Notes under the pieces: model-generated | Database searches by the model: none | Told to the model about the DNA's origin: nothing | The model's input: the letters and a program-made list of their open reading frames with translations, nothing else | In this document: positions 36,374-44,363 of the stretch, piece after piece | Layout: every line of letters begins with the position of its first letter | Numbering within the stretch: the first letter of the stretch is position 1 | Source: Oceanobacillus jordanicus | GTDB taxonomy: Bacteria > Bacillota > Bacilli > Bacillales > Amphibacillaceae | Reading direction: 5' to 3' | DNA: 64,000 bases | Assembly (NCBI RefSeq): GCF_022095695.1 | Contig: NZ_JAIFZM010000002.1 | Span: 186,001 to 250,000, forward strand | Made by a program: the position numbers and the translations under genes

Positions 36374-36589
36374 TTAGTTTGAACATCGATCACCTACTTT
36401 ATAGAGCATTAACCAGTCCTTGCGGTTAAGTAGCGCTTCACGATTATTCCACCTGTTTCCTAAGTAAATATTTTCTTTAATCATTGCTACACTTAATTCG
36501 TTAGGATATTTATTTACCGATTCTTTCATCCTTTTAATAATCGAATCACCACTAAGCGTAACCCCATTATGTATCGTTGCTAATAACAA
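36374..36589 (-). CDS. Small hypothetical protein (71 aa)
   Basis: A 71-codon frame starting with TTG (36589) with GGG-type ribosome site 8 nt upstream. It contains IIKRMKESVNKYPNELSVAM and RWNNREALLNRKDWLMLYKV. Composition is plausible for a soluble protein, but I recognise no family. It lies in the AT-rich stretch of small genes. Confidence 0.35.
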   Translation of the reverse strand: MLLATIHNGVTLSGDSIIKRMKESVNKYPNELSVAMIKENIYLGNRWNNREALLNRKDWLMLYKVGDRCSN

Positions 36590-36756
36590 GTTAATTTCCC
36601 TCTTTCTCTAGTCAGGTGTACTGCTTTATCACAATTAATCTAAAAGAATATTATAATTGGTTTTATAGAAAATCATTAATAATTAATTCGACATGGATAG
36701 CCAATTTCCTTCTTGTTTGGTTGTCCATACTTGATAGTTTAAGAAGTTAATTAAAG

Positions 36757-36778
36757 TCGCGTGCCACCGCGCCCTTCT
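36757..36778 (+). repeat. Solitary 21-bp-array unit
   Basis: AAGTCGCGTGCCACCGCGCC matches the left-hand unit type of arrays C and D, in the same orientation, but stands alone 100 bp before the sensor operon. Confidence 0.4.
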
Positions 36779-36825
36779 TATGCCCAAAAAAATCTACGCA
36801 ACCTAACTGTTCATGCTACAATACT

Positions 36826-36839
36826 ATAAAGCGCTTACA
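36826..36839 (+). promoter_or_regulatory. cre-like site before the three-component sensor operon
   Basis: ATAAAGCGCTTACA matches 12 of 14 positions of the CcpA consensus TGWAANCGNTNWCA; 19 bp before the sensor gene's start, suggesting catabolite control of the sensor system itself. Confidence 0.55.
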
Positions 36840-36857
36840 AACAAAGGGGCGACGGTC

Positions 36858-37838
36858 ATGATTAAAAGGAAATATTTATATGGTGCAGCCATACTACTAT
36901 TTCTCACTAGTTTCATTGGCATGCTGATCTATGGGTACAAGACCTTCTACATAGAAAAAGAGCTGGCTGCCTCTGAGGAATATCGTTATCATTTTGCTTT
37001 AATAGCGGAGGAGACAGATAACGAGTACTGGCGTCTGATTGAGGAGGGGGCCAGGAAAGAAGCGGCCAAGCAGGATGTTTACTTGGAATATGTTGCGCCA
37101 CAGAGAGCGGATAATGATGAGCTGCTCAAGCTGTTTGATAGAATGATAGCCGCAAAGGTGGATGGAATTATTGTCCAGGGCATTGAAGGCAAGCGGTTTG
37201 TTGACCTGGTACATAAAGCAACAGAACGGAGAATTCCAGTAGTCACGGTCGATACCGATGTGAAAAGTAGTGAGCGAAAGGCTTATGTTGGGACGGATAA
37301 TCATCATGCCGGGGAGCTTGCGGGCAAGAGTATTTTGGAAAATACCGAGGGAGAGCAGTTTGTCGGCATCGTAACGGGGCGGTTTGATGCGATTAACCAG
37401 CAGGAAAGAATCGCTGGGTTAAAACATATACTCGAAGGACATCCGCGCATCCAGATTGTCGGTGTGAAAGAATCCGGTATCACGGAAATTGGTGCAACCC
37501 AGGCAACGTATTCCCTTTTAAAAGAATACCCTCAAATTACCGCACTGGTCGGGACAAGTGCGCTTGATGGTATAGGGATGGTAGAAGGGCTGGAGGAAAT
37601 CGCCCCGAATAAGGATGTGTATATCACCGCATTTGACCTCATTCCCGAGACATTGGACGCCATTGAAGAGGGGAAGATCCATGCTACGATTGCTCAGTTC
37701 CCTGAGGAAATGGGGAAGGAGTCCGTAATATCGCTGCTTCGGCTGCAAGAGAAGGACTTACTGGAAAATTTAATTTACACGGAGACAGGGATCATCGACA
37801 AGGATAATCTTCCTGCATTTCGGGAGGGGCAACCATGA
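36858..37838 (+). CDS. Membrane-anchored sugar-binding sensor protein (Peripla_BP_4 type)
   Basis: A 326-residue protein with an N-terminal membrane anchor (YLYGAAILLFLTSFIGMLIYGY, about residues 5-26) and an extracytoplasmic RbsB-like binding domain (HFALIAEETDNEYWRLIEEG, VDGIIVQGIEGKRF, PVVTVDTDVKSSERKAYVGT). ATG 36858 has AGGGG 9 nt upstream; an upstream frame start at 36813 has none. It overlaps the kinase gene by 4 nt and no ribose-type permease follows. Most likely it passes sugar occupancy to the kinase, as known for XylFII-LytS-YesN-type systems in Clostridium. Confidence 0.85.
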   Translation: MIKRKYLYGAAILLFLTSFIGMLIYGYKTFYIEKELAASEEYRYHFALIAEETDNEYWRLIEEGARKEAAKQDVYLEYVAPQRADNDELLKLFDRMIAAKVDGIIVQGIEGKRFVDLVHKATERRIPVVTVDTDVKSSERKAYVGTDNHHAGELAGKSILENTEGEQFVGIVTGRFDAINQQERIAGLKHILEGHPRIQIVGVKESGITEIGATQATYSLLKEYPQITALVGTSALDGIGMVEGLEEIAPNKDVYITAFDLIPETLDAIEEGKIHATIAQFPEEMGKESVISLLRLQEKDLLENLIYTETGIIDKDNLPAFREGQP

Positions 37839-39280
37839 AAACGATCAGGGGAAAGCTACTAATCTATTTCTTCGTGTTTGTCCTGTTATTTCAAATAACC
37901 GCCATCTCTATTTTCGTCAGTTCAAACCAGCTCACCACCATTTATCACGATAGCTTTGAACGCTTTTTATTATTAAATTCGATCTCCCATCAATCCGAAG
38001 TGCTTTATACCGAAACAAAGGCCCTTGTATCCGGCACGAAATCCAAGGACGGAATGGCATATTATGTGGCAAAGCGGAAATTAGAGAATGAAAAGGAACG
38101 CCTTAGCTATAAATTTGAAAACCCGGATGAAATCGAAATGAAGAATTACCTCAATTTAATCGATACTTTCATATATGAGAGTGAATTGACGGCTGGGTTT
38201 GTCATAAAGGATGATATTGAACAATACACGTTACACTTAGAGGAAGCGAGGGTTGCCTCAGAGTATATTCAGGCCGCTGCACTGGAAATTTTAGATGTGG
38301 AGCTCACCGATTATCAATCGTTTTATACCGACATGCAACAACGGAACGAGGATTTTTTCCTGTTTATTCTCCTGCTATTTAGTACAACCATTCTTCTGGC
38401 GATTTTTTTTGCGCTGTGGTTTTCCAAAGGGATTACAAGGCCAATTGCGCATCTTTCTCATGCAGCAAGGGATGTGGCGAAAGGGAAGCTGACAGGAGAG
38501 CCGGTACATGTGGAGTCCAATGATGAACTAAAAGTGCTGGGGGATGCGTTTAATAATATGCGGTCCAACATCCATGGACTAGTAGAGGAAATAAAGGATC
38601 AGTCTGAGCTTGATCGGCTTGTGAAAGATATGGAATTAAAGCATCTGCAAAGCCAAATCAATCCGCATTTTTTATTTAATACATTAAACACTGTATCTAA
38701 GCTTGCTTATTTAGAGGATGCCAAATCAACATCGAAATTGATTGATTCGATCGCAACACTGCTTCGCCATAGCTTGGGGCAGCTTAATAAGCAGGTAGCA
38801 CTCCGGGATGAGGTAGAGGTGGTGCGCGATTATTTTCATATTCAAAAGGTTCGCTTCTCAGAACGAATTTCTTTCAAGACTGTGATTGATGAATCCTGCT
38901 TAGATATTCGGATACCGAGCCTAACGCTCCAGCCGCTTGTGGAAAATGCTTTTATACATGGGATTGAAACAATGGAAGAAGGTGGCACGATATCCTTAAA
39001 CGTCTATCATAAAGGCCCAGAGGTAATCGTCGAAGTTACAGATGATGGTGTAGGGATGAGCCAGGAGCAAATCCGCGACCTAACAGAGGAAATGGAAGCA
39101 GAAAAAGAGCATGTTGGCCATTCAACAGGCATTGGCTTAGCGAACGTGATACGCAGATTACAACTGTACTATCAGAAAAAAGATGTCGTCGAGATTCTAT
39201 CCACCCCAGGAGAAGGCACGACAATCCGTTTGAAATTACCAAAAAAGGAGGGCGAGGCAAATGCGCATCCTCTTAGCTGA
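37835..39280 (+). CDS. YesM/LytS-type sensor histidine kinase
   Basis: A 481-residue membrane kinase. TM1 lies at about 7-28, an extracytoplasmic region follows to about 170, TM2 is at 172-193, and HAMP at 195-247. The His_kinase domain has the phospho-His in SQINPHFLFNTLN (about residue 278), and the ATPase domain has LVENAFIHGIE and DDGVGMS and ends near 475. The N-terminus overlaps the binding-protein gene by 4 nt and the C-terminus overlaps the regulator gene by 20 nt. It senses through the upstream sugar-binding protein and phosphorylates the downstream YesN-like regulator. Confidence 0.92.
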   Translation: MKTIRGKLLIYFFVFVLLFQITAISIFVSSNQLTTIYHDSFERFLLLNSISHQSEVLYTETKALVSGTKSKDGMAYYVAKRKLENEKERLSYKFENPDEIEMKNYLNLIDTFIYESELTAGFVIKDDIEQYTLHLEEARVASEYIQAAALEILDVELTDYQSFYTDMQQRNEDFFLFILLLFSTTILLAIFFALWFSKGITRPIAHLSHAARDVAKGKLTGEPVHVESNDELKVLGDAFNNMRSNIHGLVEEIKDQSELDRLVKDMELKHLQSQINPHFLFNTLNTVSKLAYLEDAKSTSKLIDSIATLLRHSLGQLNKQVALRDEVEVVRDYFHIQKVRFSERISFKTVIDESCLDIRIPSLTLQPLVENAFIHGIETMEEGGTISLNVYHKGPEVIVEVTDDGVGMSQEQIRDLTEEMEAEKEHVGHSTGIGLANVIRRLQLYYQKKDVVEILSTPGEGTTIRLKLPKKEGEANAHPLS

Positions 39281-40670
39281 AGATGAATTGATTGAGCGCA
39301 AAGCGATGGTGAAATTTTTGCAGGAGAATTTTCAGGACATGGAAGTAGTGGGGGAGGCGGCAAATGGCCGAATGGCGGTGGAGATGGCTTTGGAAAAACA
39401 GCCGGATATTATGTTCGTTGATATTCAGATGCCCGGCCTTAATGGACTGGAGGCCATCGAAAAAATTCAAGCACATAACCCTGCGATTCGTTTTATCCTT
39501 GTTTCCGCCTATGACTCGTTTGCCTATGCCAAAGAGGCGATGCGATTTGGCATTAAGGATTATATTCTAAAACCTGGCCGCAAGGAGGAAATCGTCAAAA
39601 CGCTCCTCCGCGTGGCAAAAGAGATTAAGGCAGAAAGGGAGCATCATGCAAGGGAAGATGCGCTTTTGAAAGAACAGTTGCTGATGAAAATGATGCAGCA
39701 GCCAATTGCCCAGGATGCCGTACGGCTACAAAAACAATGCTTTCCAGCCATGAAAAGTGCAGCCTTCTTTGTGATAAAAGCGACCTCCTCCATAACAGAG
39801 GTGGAGCAAGAGCTTTCCGACTTGCTAGCTTGTGAAATCATTCTGTTAGAACAGCAGCATGCCTGGATTATGGGTGCCATATCAGATAAACTTTTGGAAA
39901 AATCAGTGCTTTTACGTGCGGCCAAACAGTTGCAGGAGGCGATGCCCGGTCTGTTTATCGGGATAAGTGAGCCATGCACTTCACTACAAAAAATGCCGGA
40001 CGCTTATCAGGAGGCCTATGCGGCGTGTATGCAGCTAGAAGGGACAGATGGCAGGCATTACGGATTTTATCAAGCCGAGCAAAAAGCCATCCCCAATCAA
40101 CGATTAGTAGAACAAATTACGTCCCATATTGAAGCAGGAAACGCAACAGAGGCGGTATTATTTTTCAAAAAGATCAATAAGGTCCTGGCTGATGGGGAAA
40201 GGGAGGATTTGTACATTCAGGTAAAACAACTGCTAACCAAATACGATACCCCACTTCCACATGGCTCGTTCACCACATTAAAAACAGAAGAAGCCTGGCA
40301 GCGGTTCATCCATCTTTGCTGTGTGCAAATGGGGGAATATCTTAGTTCAAGGCAAACCATCATGCGGGTAAAGGCGTATGTACAGGAGCACTTTCGGGAT
40401 CCGCTCACATTAGAGGAAGTAGCAGGTGTCGTGCAATTAAGCCCGAATTACCTCTCCAATTTATTTAAGCAGGAGGTAGGCGAGACCTTTATCGATTATG
40501 TGACCCATGTAAGACTGGAAAAAGCGAAAGAGTTGCTGAAGGATAATGCGTACACCCTTAAAGAGATTAGTTTCATGATTGGTTATAAAGACCCAAATTA
40601 TTTCAGTAGGGTGTTTAAAAAACACTGCGACCTTTCTCCTACCCAGTACCAACGCCAAATCTGTAAATAA
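39261..40670 (+). CDS. YesN-type response regulator (REC + AraC HTH)
   Basis: A 469-residue regulator: REC domain (1-125) with acidic pocket LLAEDE, phospho-Asp in MFVDIQMPG (about residue 53) and the Lys in YILKPG. A middle region of no clear fold follows, then an AraC-type double HTH at about 368-468 (LTLEEVAGVVQLSPNYLSNL and LKEISFMIGYKDPNYFSRVF). The gene's stop codon lies inside a box (40661-40686) that is repeated before the GH92 gene. It is the best candidate activator for the ABC operon directly downstream and for GH92. Confidence 0.93.
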   Translation: MRILLAEDELIERKAMVKFLQENFQDMEVVGEAANGRMAVEMALEKQPDIMFVDIQMPGLNGLEAIEKIQAHNPAIRFILVSAYDSFAYAKEAMRFGIKDYILKPGRKEEIVKTLLRVAKEIKAEREHHAREDALLKEQLLMKMMQQPIAQDAVRLQKQCFPAMKSAAFFVIKATSSITEVEQELSDLLACEIILLEQQHAWIMGAISDKLLEKSVLLRAAKQLQEAMPGLFIGISEPCTSLQKMPDAYQEAYAACMQLEGTDGRHYGFYQAEQKAIPNQRLVEQITSHIEAGNATEAVLFFKKINKVLADGEREDLYIQVKQLLTKYDTPLPHGSFTTLKTEEAWQRFIHLCCVQMGEYLSSRQTIMRVKAYVQEHFRDPLTLEEVAGVVQLSPNYLSNLFKQEVGETFIDYVTHVRLEKAKELLKDNAYTLKEISFMIGYKDPNYFSRVFKKHCDLSPTQYQRQICK

Positions 40671-40754
40671 TGAAGAAAACCGTAAAATAGTATAGAAATT
40701 GATTAGTCATTCACCCAGTAACCTACTATATACTAATCATTGAAAGCGGTAACA
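40661..40754 (+). promoter_or_regulatory. Promoter of the second ABC operon: RR box, -10 and perfect cre
   Basis: The box CTGTAAATAATGAAGAAAAC plus CGTAAA (40661-40686) differs from the GH92 box at only two of 26 positions. The -10 TATACT (40729-40734) lies 68 bp from the box start, exactly as at GH92. TGAAAGCGGTAACA (40741-40754) matches all 14 cre consensus positions. No good -35, fitting activator dependence. Confidence 0.78.
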
Positions 40755-40774
40755 AAAATAAAGGGGGAATCCAT

Positions 40775-42073
40775 GTGAAGAAATTATTTTACTTACTTTT
40801 TGTAGCACTTGTACTTTTACTAGCTGCCTGTAATTCAGATTCAGATACATCAGGCGAAGCAGAAGGCGGCGATTCATCAGGAGATGACGGCGGGGAGAGT
40901 GCTGGTAAAGTCGAAATCTTTAGCTGGTGGACAGGGGCAGGAGAAGAAGATGGTTTATTAGCATTAATTGATTTGTTTGAAGAAAAACATCCAGATATTG
41001 AAGTAGAAAATGCAGCAGTTGCTGGCGGAGCAGGTACGAACGCGAAAGCTGTTCTAGCCACACGGATGCAAGGGAATGATCCACCATCTACATTCCAAGT
41101 ACATGGCGGGGAAGAATTGAATAAAAGCTGGGTGGCTGCCGATAAGATGGAGCCATTAAATGATTTGTATGAAGAAAACGAATGGATGGATAAATTCCCA
41201 GAAGAACTGATTGACCTTGTAAGCCAAGATGACAATATTTATTCCGTACCGGTAAACATCCACCGCGGTAACGTATTTTTCTATAATATGGCCGTATTCG
41301 AAGAGCATGGAATCGAGGTTCCAACAAACTTTGATGAATTCTTTGAAGCAGCAGATGCCCTGCAAGAAGCTGGCGTCGTACCAGTTGCTTTAGGGGATAA
41401 AGAATCTTGGACAGCAACGCAAGTCTTTGAAAACATCTTATTAGGTGTTCTTGGACCAGATGATTATAAAAAACTATTCGCAGGAGAAATTGGCTTTGAT
41501 GACGATCGTGTCGTAGAAGCAGCTGAAATCTTCGGCAAAATGCTCGATTATGTGAACGAAGATCATGCATCTCGTAACTGGCAGGATTCCGCCCAGCTTG
41601 TAGCCAATGGCGAAGCGGCTATGATCAATATGGGTGACTGGGCAAAAGGTTACTTTGCGAATGATTTAGATCTTAAAACAAACGAAGACTTCGGGTACTT
41701 CCCATTCCCGGCTACAGATGATAGCTTTACCATCATCACCGATACCTTTGGTTTACCAAAAGGTGTAGAAAACACAGACGAAGTAAAAGAATTTTTAACA
41801 GTACTTGGCTCAGTGGAAGGGCAGGATGCATTCAACCCATTAAAAGGATCCATTCCAGCGCGCGTTGATGCAGACCCATCCAAATATGATGAATACGGCA
41901 CAGACGCTATGGAAGACTTCAAAAATTCCAGACTTGTACCAAGCTTAGCTCACGGTTCTGCAGCATCAGAAGGATTCCTGACAAAAGCAAATCAAGCAGT
42001 CAACATCTTCGTAACCCAACGTGATGTCGACAACCTCATTCAAGCTTTAACAAATGCAGCAGGTGAGATGTAA
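40775..42073 (+). CDS. Sugar ABC transporter substrate-binding lipoprotein (YesN-controlled operon)
   Basis: A 432-residue family 1 binding protein: signal peptide with lipobox LLAAC (Cys about residue 19), acidic linker rich in Asp/Ser/Gly, then VEIFSWWTGAGEEDGLLALI. The start is a GTG at 40775 with AGGGGG upstream. ATG at 40773 is out of frame. It lies 105 bp after the regulator and ahead of two permeases. Shared promoter signals with the secreted alpha-mannosidase suggest it binds mannose-containing oligosaccharides; this is inference. Confidence 0.88.
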   Translation: MKKLFYLLFVALVLLLAACNSDSDTSGEAEGGDSSGDDGGESAGKVEIFSWWTGAGEEDGLLALIDLFEEKHPDIEVENAAVAGGAGTNAKAVLATRMQGNDPPSTFQVHGGEELNKSWVAADKMEPLNDLYEENEWMDKFPEELIDLVSQDDNIYSVPVNIHRGNVFFYNMAVFEEHGIEVPTNFDEFFEAADALQEAGVVPVALGDKESWTATQVFENILLGVLGPDDYKKLFAGEIGFDDDRVVEAAEIFGKMLDYVNEDHASRNWQDSAQLVANGEAAMINMGDWAKGYFANDLDLKTNEDFGYFPFPATDDSFTIITDTFGLPKGVENTDEVKEFLTVLGSVEGQDAFNPLKGSIPARVDADPSKYDEYGTDAMEDFKNSRLVPSLAHGSAASEGFLTKANQAVNIFVTQRDVDNLIQALTNAAGEM

Positions 42074-42094
42074 GATTTGATGTGTGGGGTGTGA

Positions 42095-42262
42095 GGTGAC
42101 GCGGGTTTCACGCAAAGTGGCGCGAGATTCATGCAACGCGACGCAAAGTGAAACCAGAGCGACGCAAGTTGAAACCAAATCGGAGCAAAGTGAAACCAGA
42201 GTGACGCAAAGTGAAACCAAAGCGGCGCAAAGTGAAACCAAAGCGGCGCAAAGTGAAACCAC
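42095..42262 (+). repeat. 21-bp-period array E (about 8 units), inside an ABC operon
   Basis: AGTGAAACC cores at 42147, 42167, 42189, 42210, 42231 and 42252, preceded by GTGACGCGGG- and AGTGGCGCG-type units; the repeated unit is AGTGAAACCAAAGCGGCGCA plus one base. The plus strand is almost free of T. It lies between the binding-protein stop and the permease start, so it is transcribed within the operon. Its outer ends are partly complementary: TAAGATTTGATGTGTGGGG on the left against CCCCACATCACATCAGC...CAATCTTA on the right. Confidence 0.88.
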
Positions 42263-42330
42263 CGCCCCACATCACATCAGCTCAACGCACCAATCTTAAA
42301 AGAAATTTAATCAACACCAAACTATAATGC

Positions 42331-42366
42331 AGAGGCTGCCTCAGGAAAGCAGGCGGCCTCTTGCTG
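42331..42366 (+). terminator. Intra-operon attenuator-like hairpin
   Basis: AGAGGCTGCCT (42331-42341) pairs with AGGCGGCCTCT (42351-42361) with one T-G pair, then TGCTGTTT. It lies between binding-protein and permease genes, so partial termination would favour the binding protein. Confidence 0.6.
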
Positions 42367-42389
42367 TTTAATCGCAAGGAGGGATTTCT

Positions 42390-43328
42390 ATGGCGAAGGA
42401 ACTGCAAGTGCGAACAAAAAAACGCTTATCCAAGGATCATTGGACAGCCATTGCATTTCTAATCCCGTCATTTCTATTAATTCTCGTATTCGTTTATGGT
42501 TTTATCGGTTGGACGGGATATGTATCATTAAGCAATTATAATTCACTCGTTCCGGATTTTTCATTCGCAGGATTAAAAAACTACATCTATTTGTTCCAAG
42601 ATTTCCGTTTTCAGGCAGATCTGCGGAACACCTTATTTTTCACCATTTTATTTATCGGCCTCGTAATTGTACTTGGTATGGGGATTGCGGTCCTTATCGA
42701 CCAAAAACTCAAAGGGGAATCGATCTTCCGAAATATTTTTCTCTTCCCGATGGCCTTATCCTTTGTCGTAACAGGGGTTGTATGGCAATGGCTGCTTAAC
42801 CCATCAACAGGTTTCAACCAATTTTTAAGTGTGTTTGGAATCCAACCCAAATGGTATACAGACACAAACATTCTTGCCGGGTTCGAGTGGGGCAGCATTG
42901 AATTTGGATTACCTGTTGCCATCATCGCTGTTGTCATTGCAGCAGTCTGGCAAATGACTGGATTCTCTCTGGCGATGTACCTTGCCGGCTTACGGGGGAT
43001 TCCAGATGAACTGCGAGAAGCGGCCCGCATGGACGGTGCAAGCGAATTTCAGGTGTATCGAAAAGTGGTGCTGCCGATGCTGATGCCAATTACCGTGAGT
43101 GTGGTTATCATCATGGCACATATCTCCTTGAAAATCTTTGACCTGATTTACGCCATGACCGGCTCTGGAGCTAACTTCGTAACAGATGTTCCAGGTGTCT
43201 ACATGTTTGAAACAACCTTCCGTGGAAACTATTACGCCAACGGGGCAGCAATTGCGATTATCATGCTTCTATTGGTGGCAGTATTCATTGTTCCGTATCT
43301 GTGGAGCAATCGAAAGGGGGAGCAATAA
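42390..43328 (+). CDS. ABC sugar transporter permease, MalF class
   Basis: A 312-residue permease with six predicted helices (first at about residues 22-44) and EAA loop LREAARMDGASEFQVYRKVV near 210-229 followed by LPMLMPI. AAGGAGGG precedes the ATG by 6 nt. Its stop shares one base with the next start (TAATG). First membrane half of the second importer. Confidence 0.92.
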   Translation: MAKELQVRTKKRLSKDHWTAIAFLIPSFLLILVFVYGFIGWTGYVSLSNYNSLVPDFSFAGLKNYIYLFQDFRFQADLRNTLFFTILFIGLVIVLGMGIAVLIDQKLKGESIFRNIFLFPMALSFVVTGVVWQWLLNPSTGFNQFLSVFGIQPKWYTDTNILAGFEWGSIEFGLPVAIIAVVIAAVWQMTGFSLAMYLAGLRGIPDELREAARMDGASEFQVYRKVVLPMLMPITVSVVIIMAHISLKIFDLIYAMTGSGANFVTDVPGVYMFETTFRGNYYANGAAIAIIMLLLVAVFIVPYLWSNRKGEQ

Positions 43329-44149
43329 TGGCTACATTTAACATTGGAAAACTATTTAAATACCTCATCCTTTCCGTGCTGGCTATCATATTTTTAATGC
43401 CGATTTACGTCATTATTGTCACGAGCCTGAAGCCACTAAGTGAAGTATCGTTAGAAAGCATGTGGGCGTTACCGACCGCGATCGATTTCAGTTCGTACGC
43501 GGAGGCATTTCAACAATTAGCACCTAACTTTATGAACAGTATCTATCTGGTCATTCCCGCGACCCTAATCTCAGCACTGCTTGGAGCAATGAATGGGTAT
43601 GTCCTATCTAAGTGGAGATTTCGGGGTGCCAATACCATTTTCACCTTTATCTTATTCGGGATGTTTATCCCCTATCAAAGTATTCTTATTCCATTAATTC
43701 AGTTTCTGAGAACAGTAGATTTGTATAATACAATCCCTGGGCTGATATTGGTACATGTTGTCTATGGTCTGCCAATTACAACGTTGATGTTCCGTAATTT
43801 TTACGCTAACATTCCGGATACAATGATCGAAGCAGCCAAAATAGATGGCGCTAGCTTTCTAGGCATCTTCCGCCATATCATTGTCCCGTTATCGATTACT
43901 GGCTTTGTCGTTGTGGCAATCTGGCAGTTTACAAACATCTGGAATGAATTCCTATTCGCCGTCACCATCACGACATCCGACCAACAGCCGATCATGGTAG
44001 CATTGCAAAACTTATCAGGTAGCCAAATTGTGCAATGGAACGTCCAAATGGCCGGCGCACTACTCGCAGCCCTCCCAACATTACTCGTTTATATTTTCCT
44101 TGGAAAATATTTTGTAAGAGGATTGCTTGCAGGTTCTGTTAAAGGGTAA
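43328..44149 (+). CDS. ABC sugar transporter permease, MalG class
   Basis: A 273-residue permease with six predicted helices and EAA loop MIEAAKIDGASFLGIFRHII near residues 172-191, ending FVRGLLAGSVKG. ATG 43328 has GGGGGAG upstream and overlaps the preceding stop by one base; a longer in-frame start at 43301 lacks support. As in the galactoside operon, no ATPase gene follows. Confidence 0.92.
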   Translation: MATFNIGKLFKYLILSVLAIIFLMPIYVIIVTSLKPLSEVSLESMWALPTAIDFSSYAEAFQQLAPNFMNSIYLVIPATLISALLGAMNGYVLSKWRFRGANTIFTFILFGMFIPYQSILIPLIQFLRTVDLYNTIPGLILVHVVYGLPITTLMFRNFYANIPDTMIEAAKIDGASFLGIFRHIIVPLSITGFVVVAIWQFTNIWNEFLFAVTITTSDQQPIMVALQNLSGSQIVQWNVQMAGALLAALPTLLVYIFLGKYFVRGLLAGSVKG

Positions 44150-44153
44150 TAGT

Positions 44154-44191
44154 AAAAACCTTTCTGCTTTCGGGCAGGAAGGTTTTTTGTT
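44154..44191 (+). terminator. Terminator of the second ABC operon
   Basis: AACCTTTCTGC pairs with GCAGGAAGGTT, followed by TTTTTTG; begins a few nt after the permease stop. Confidence 0.82.
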
Positions 44192-44225
44192 GTGAGCATT
44201 CAGTGGGGCTTGAGTTTGGCACCAA

Positions 44226-44352
44226 AGTGAAACCGCAGCACCTAAAAGTGAAACCACATCGGTTGAGAGTGAAACCAAAGCGCGCCATTGTGAAACCAGA
44301 ACACCCTAAAGTGAAACCACACACAAAAAAAGCGCACCACCCAAGGTGATGC
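44226..44352 (+). repeat. 21-bp-period array F (6 units)
   Basis: AGTGAAACC-type units at 44226, 44247, 44268, 44289, 44310, and AGCGCACC at 44331; all steps are exactly 21. The unit core is the same as in array E, 2 kb away. It runs up to the stop codon of the convergent AGE-family gene. Confidence 0.85.
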
Positions 44353-44363
44353 ACCACTCCTTA

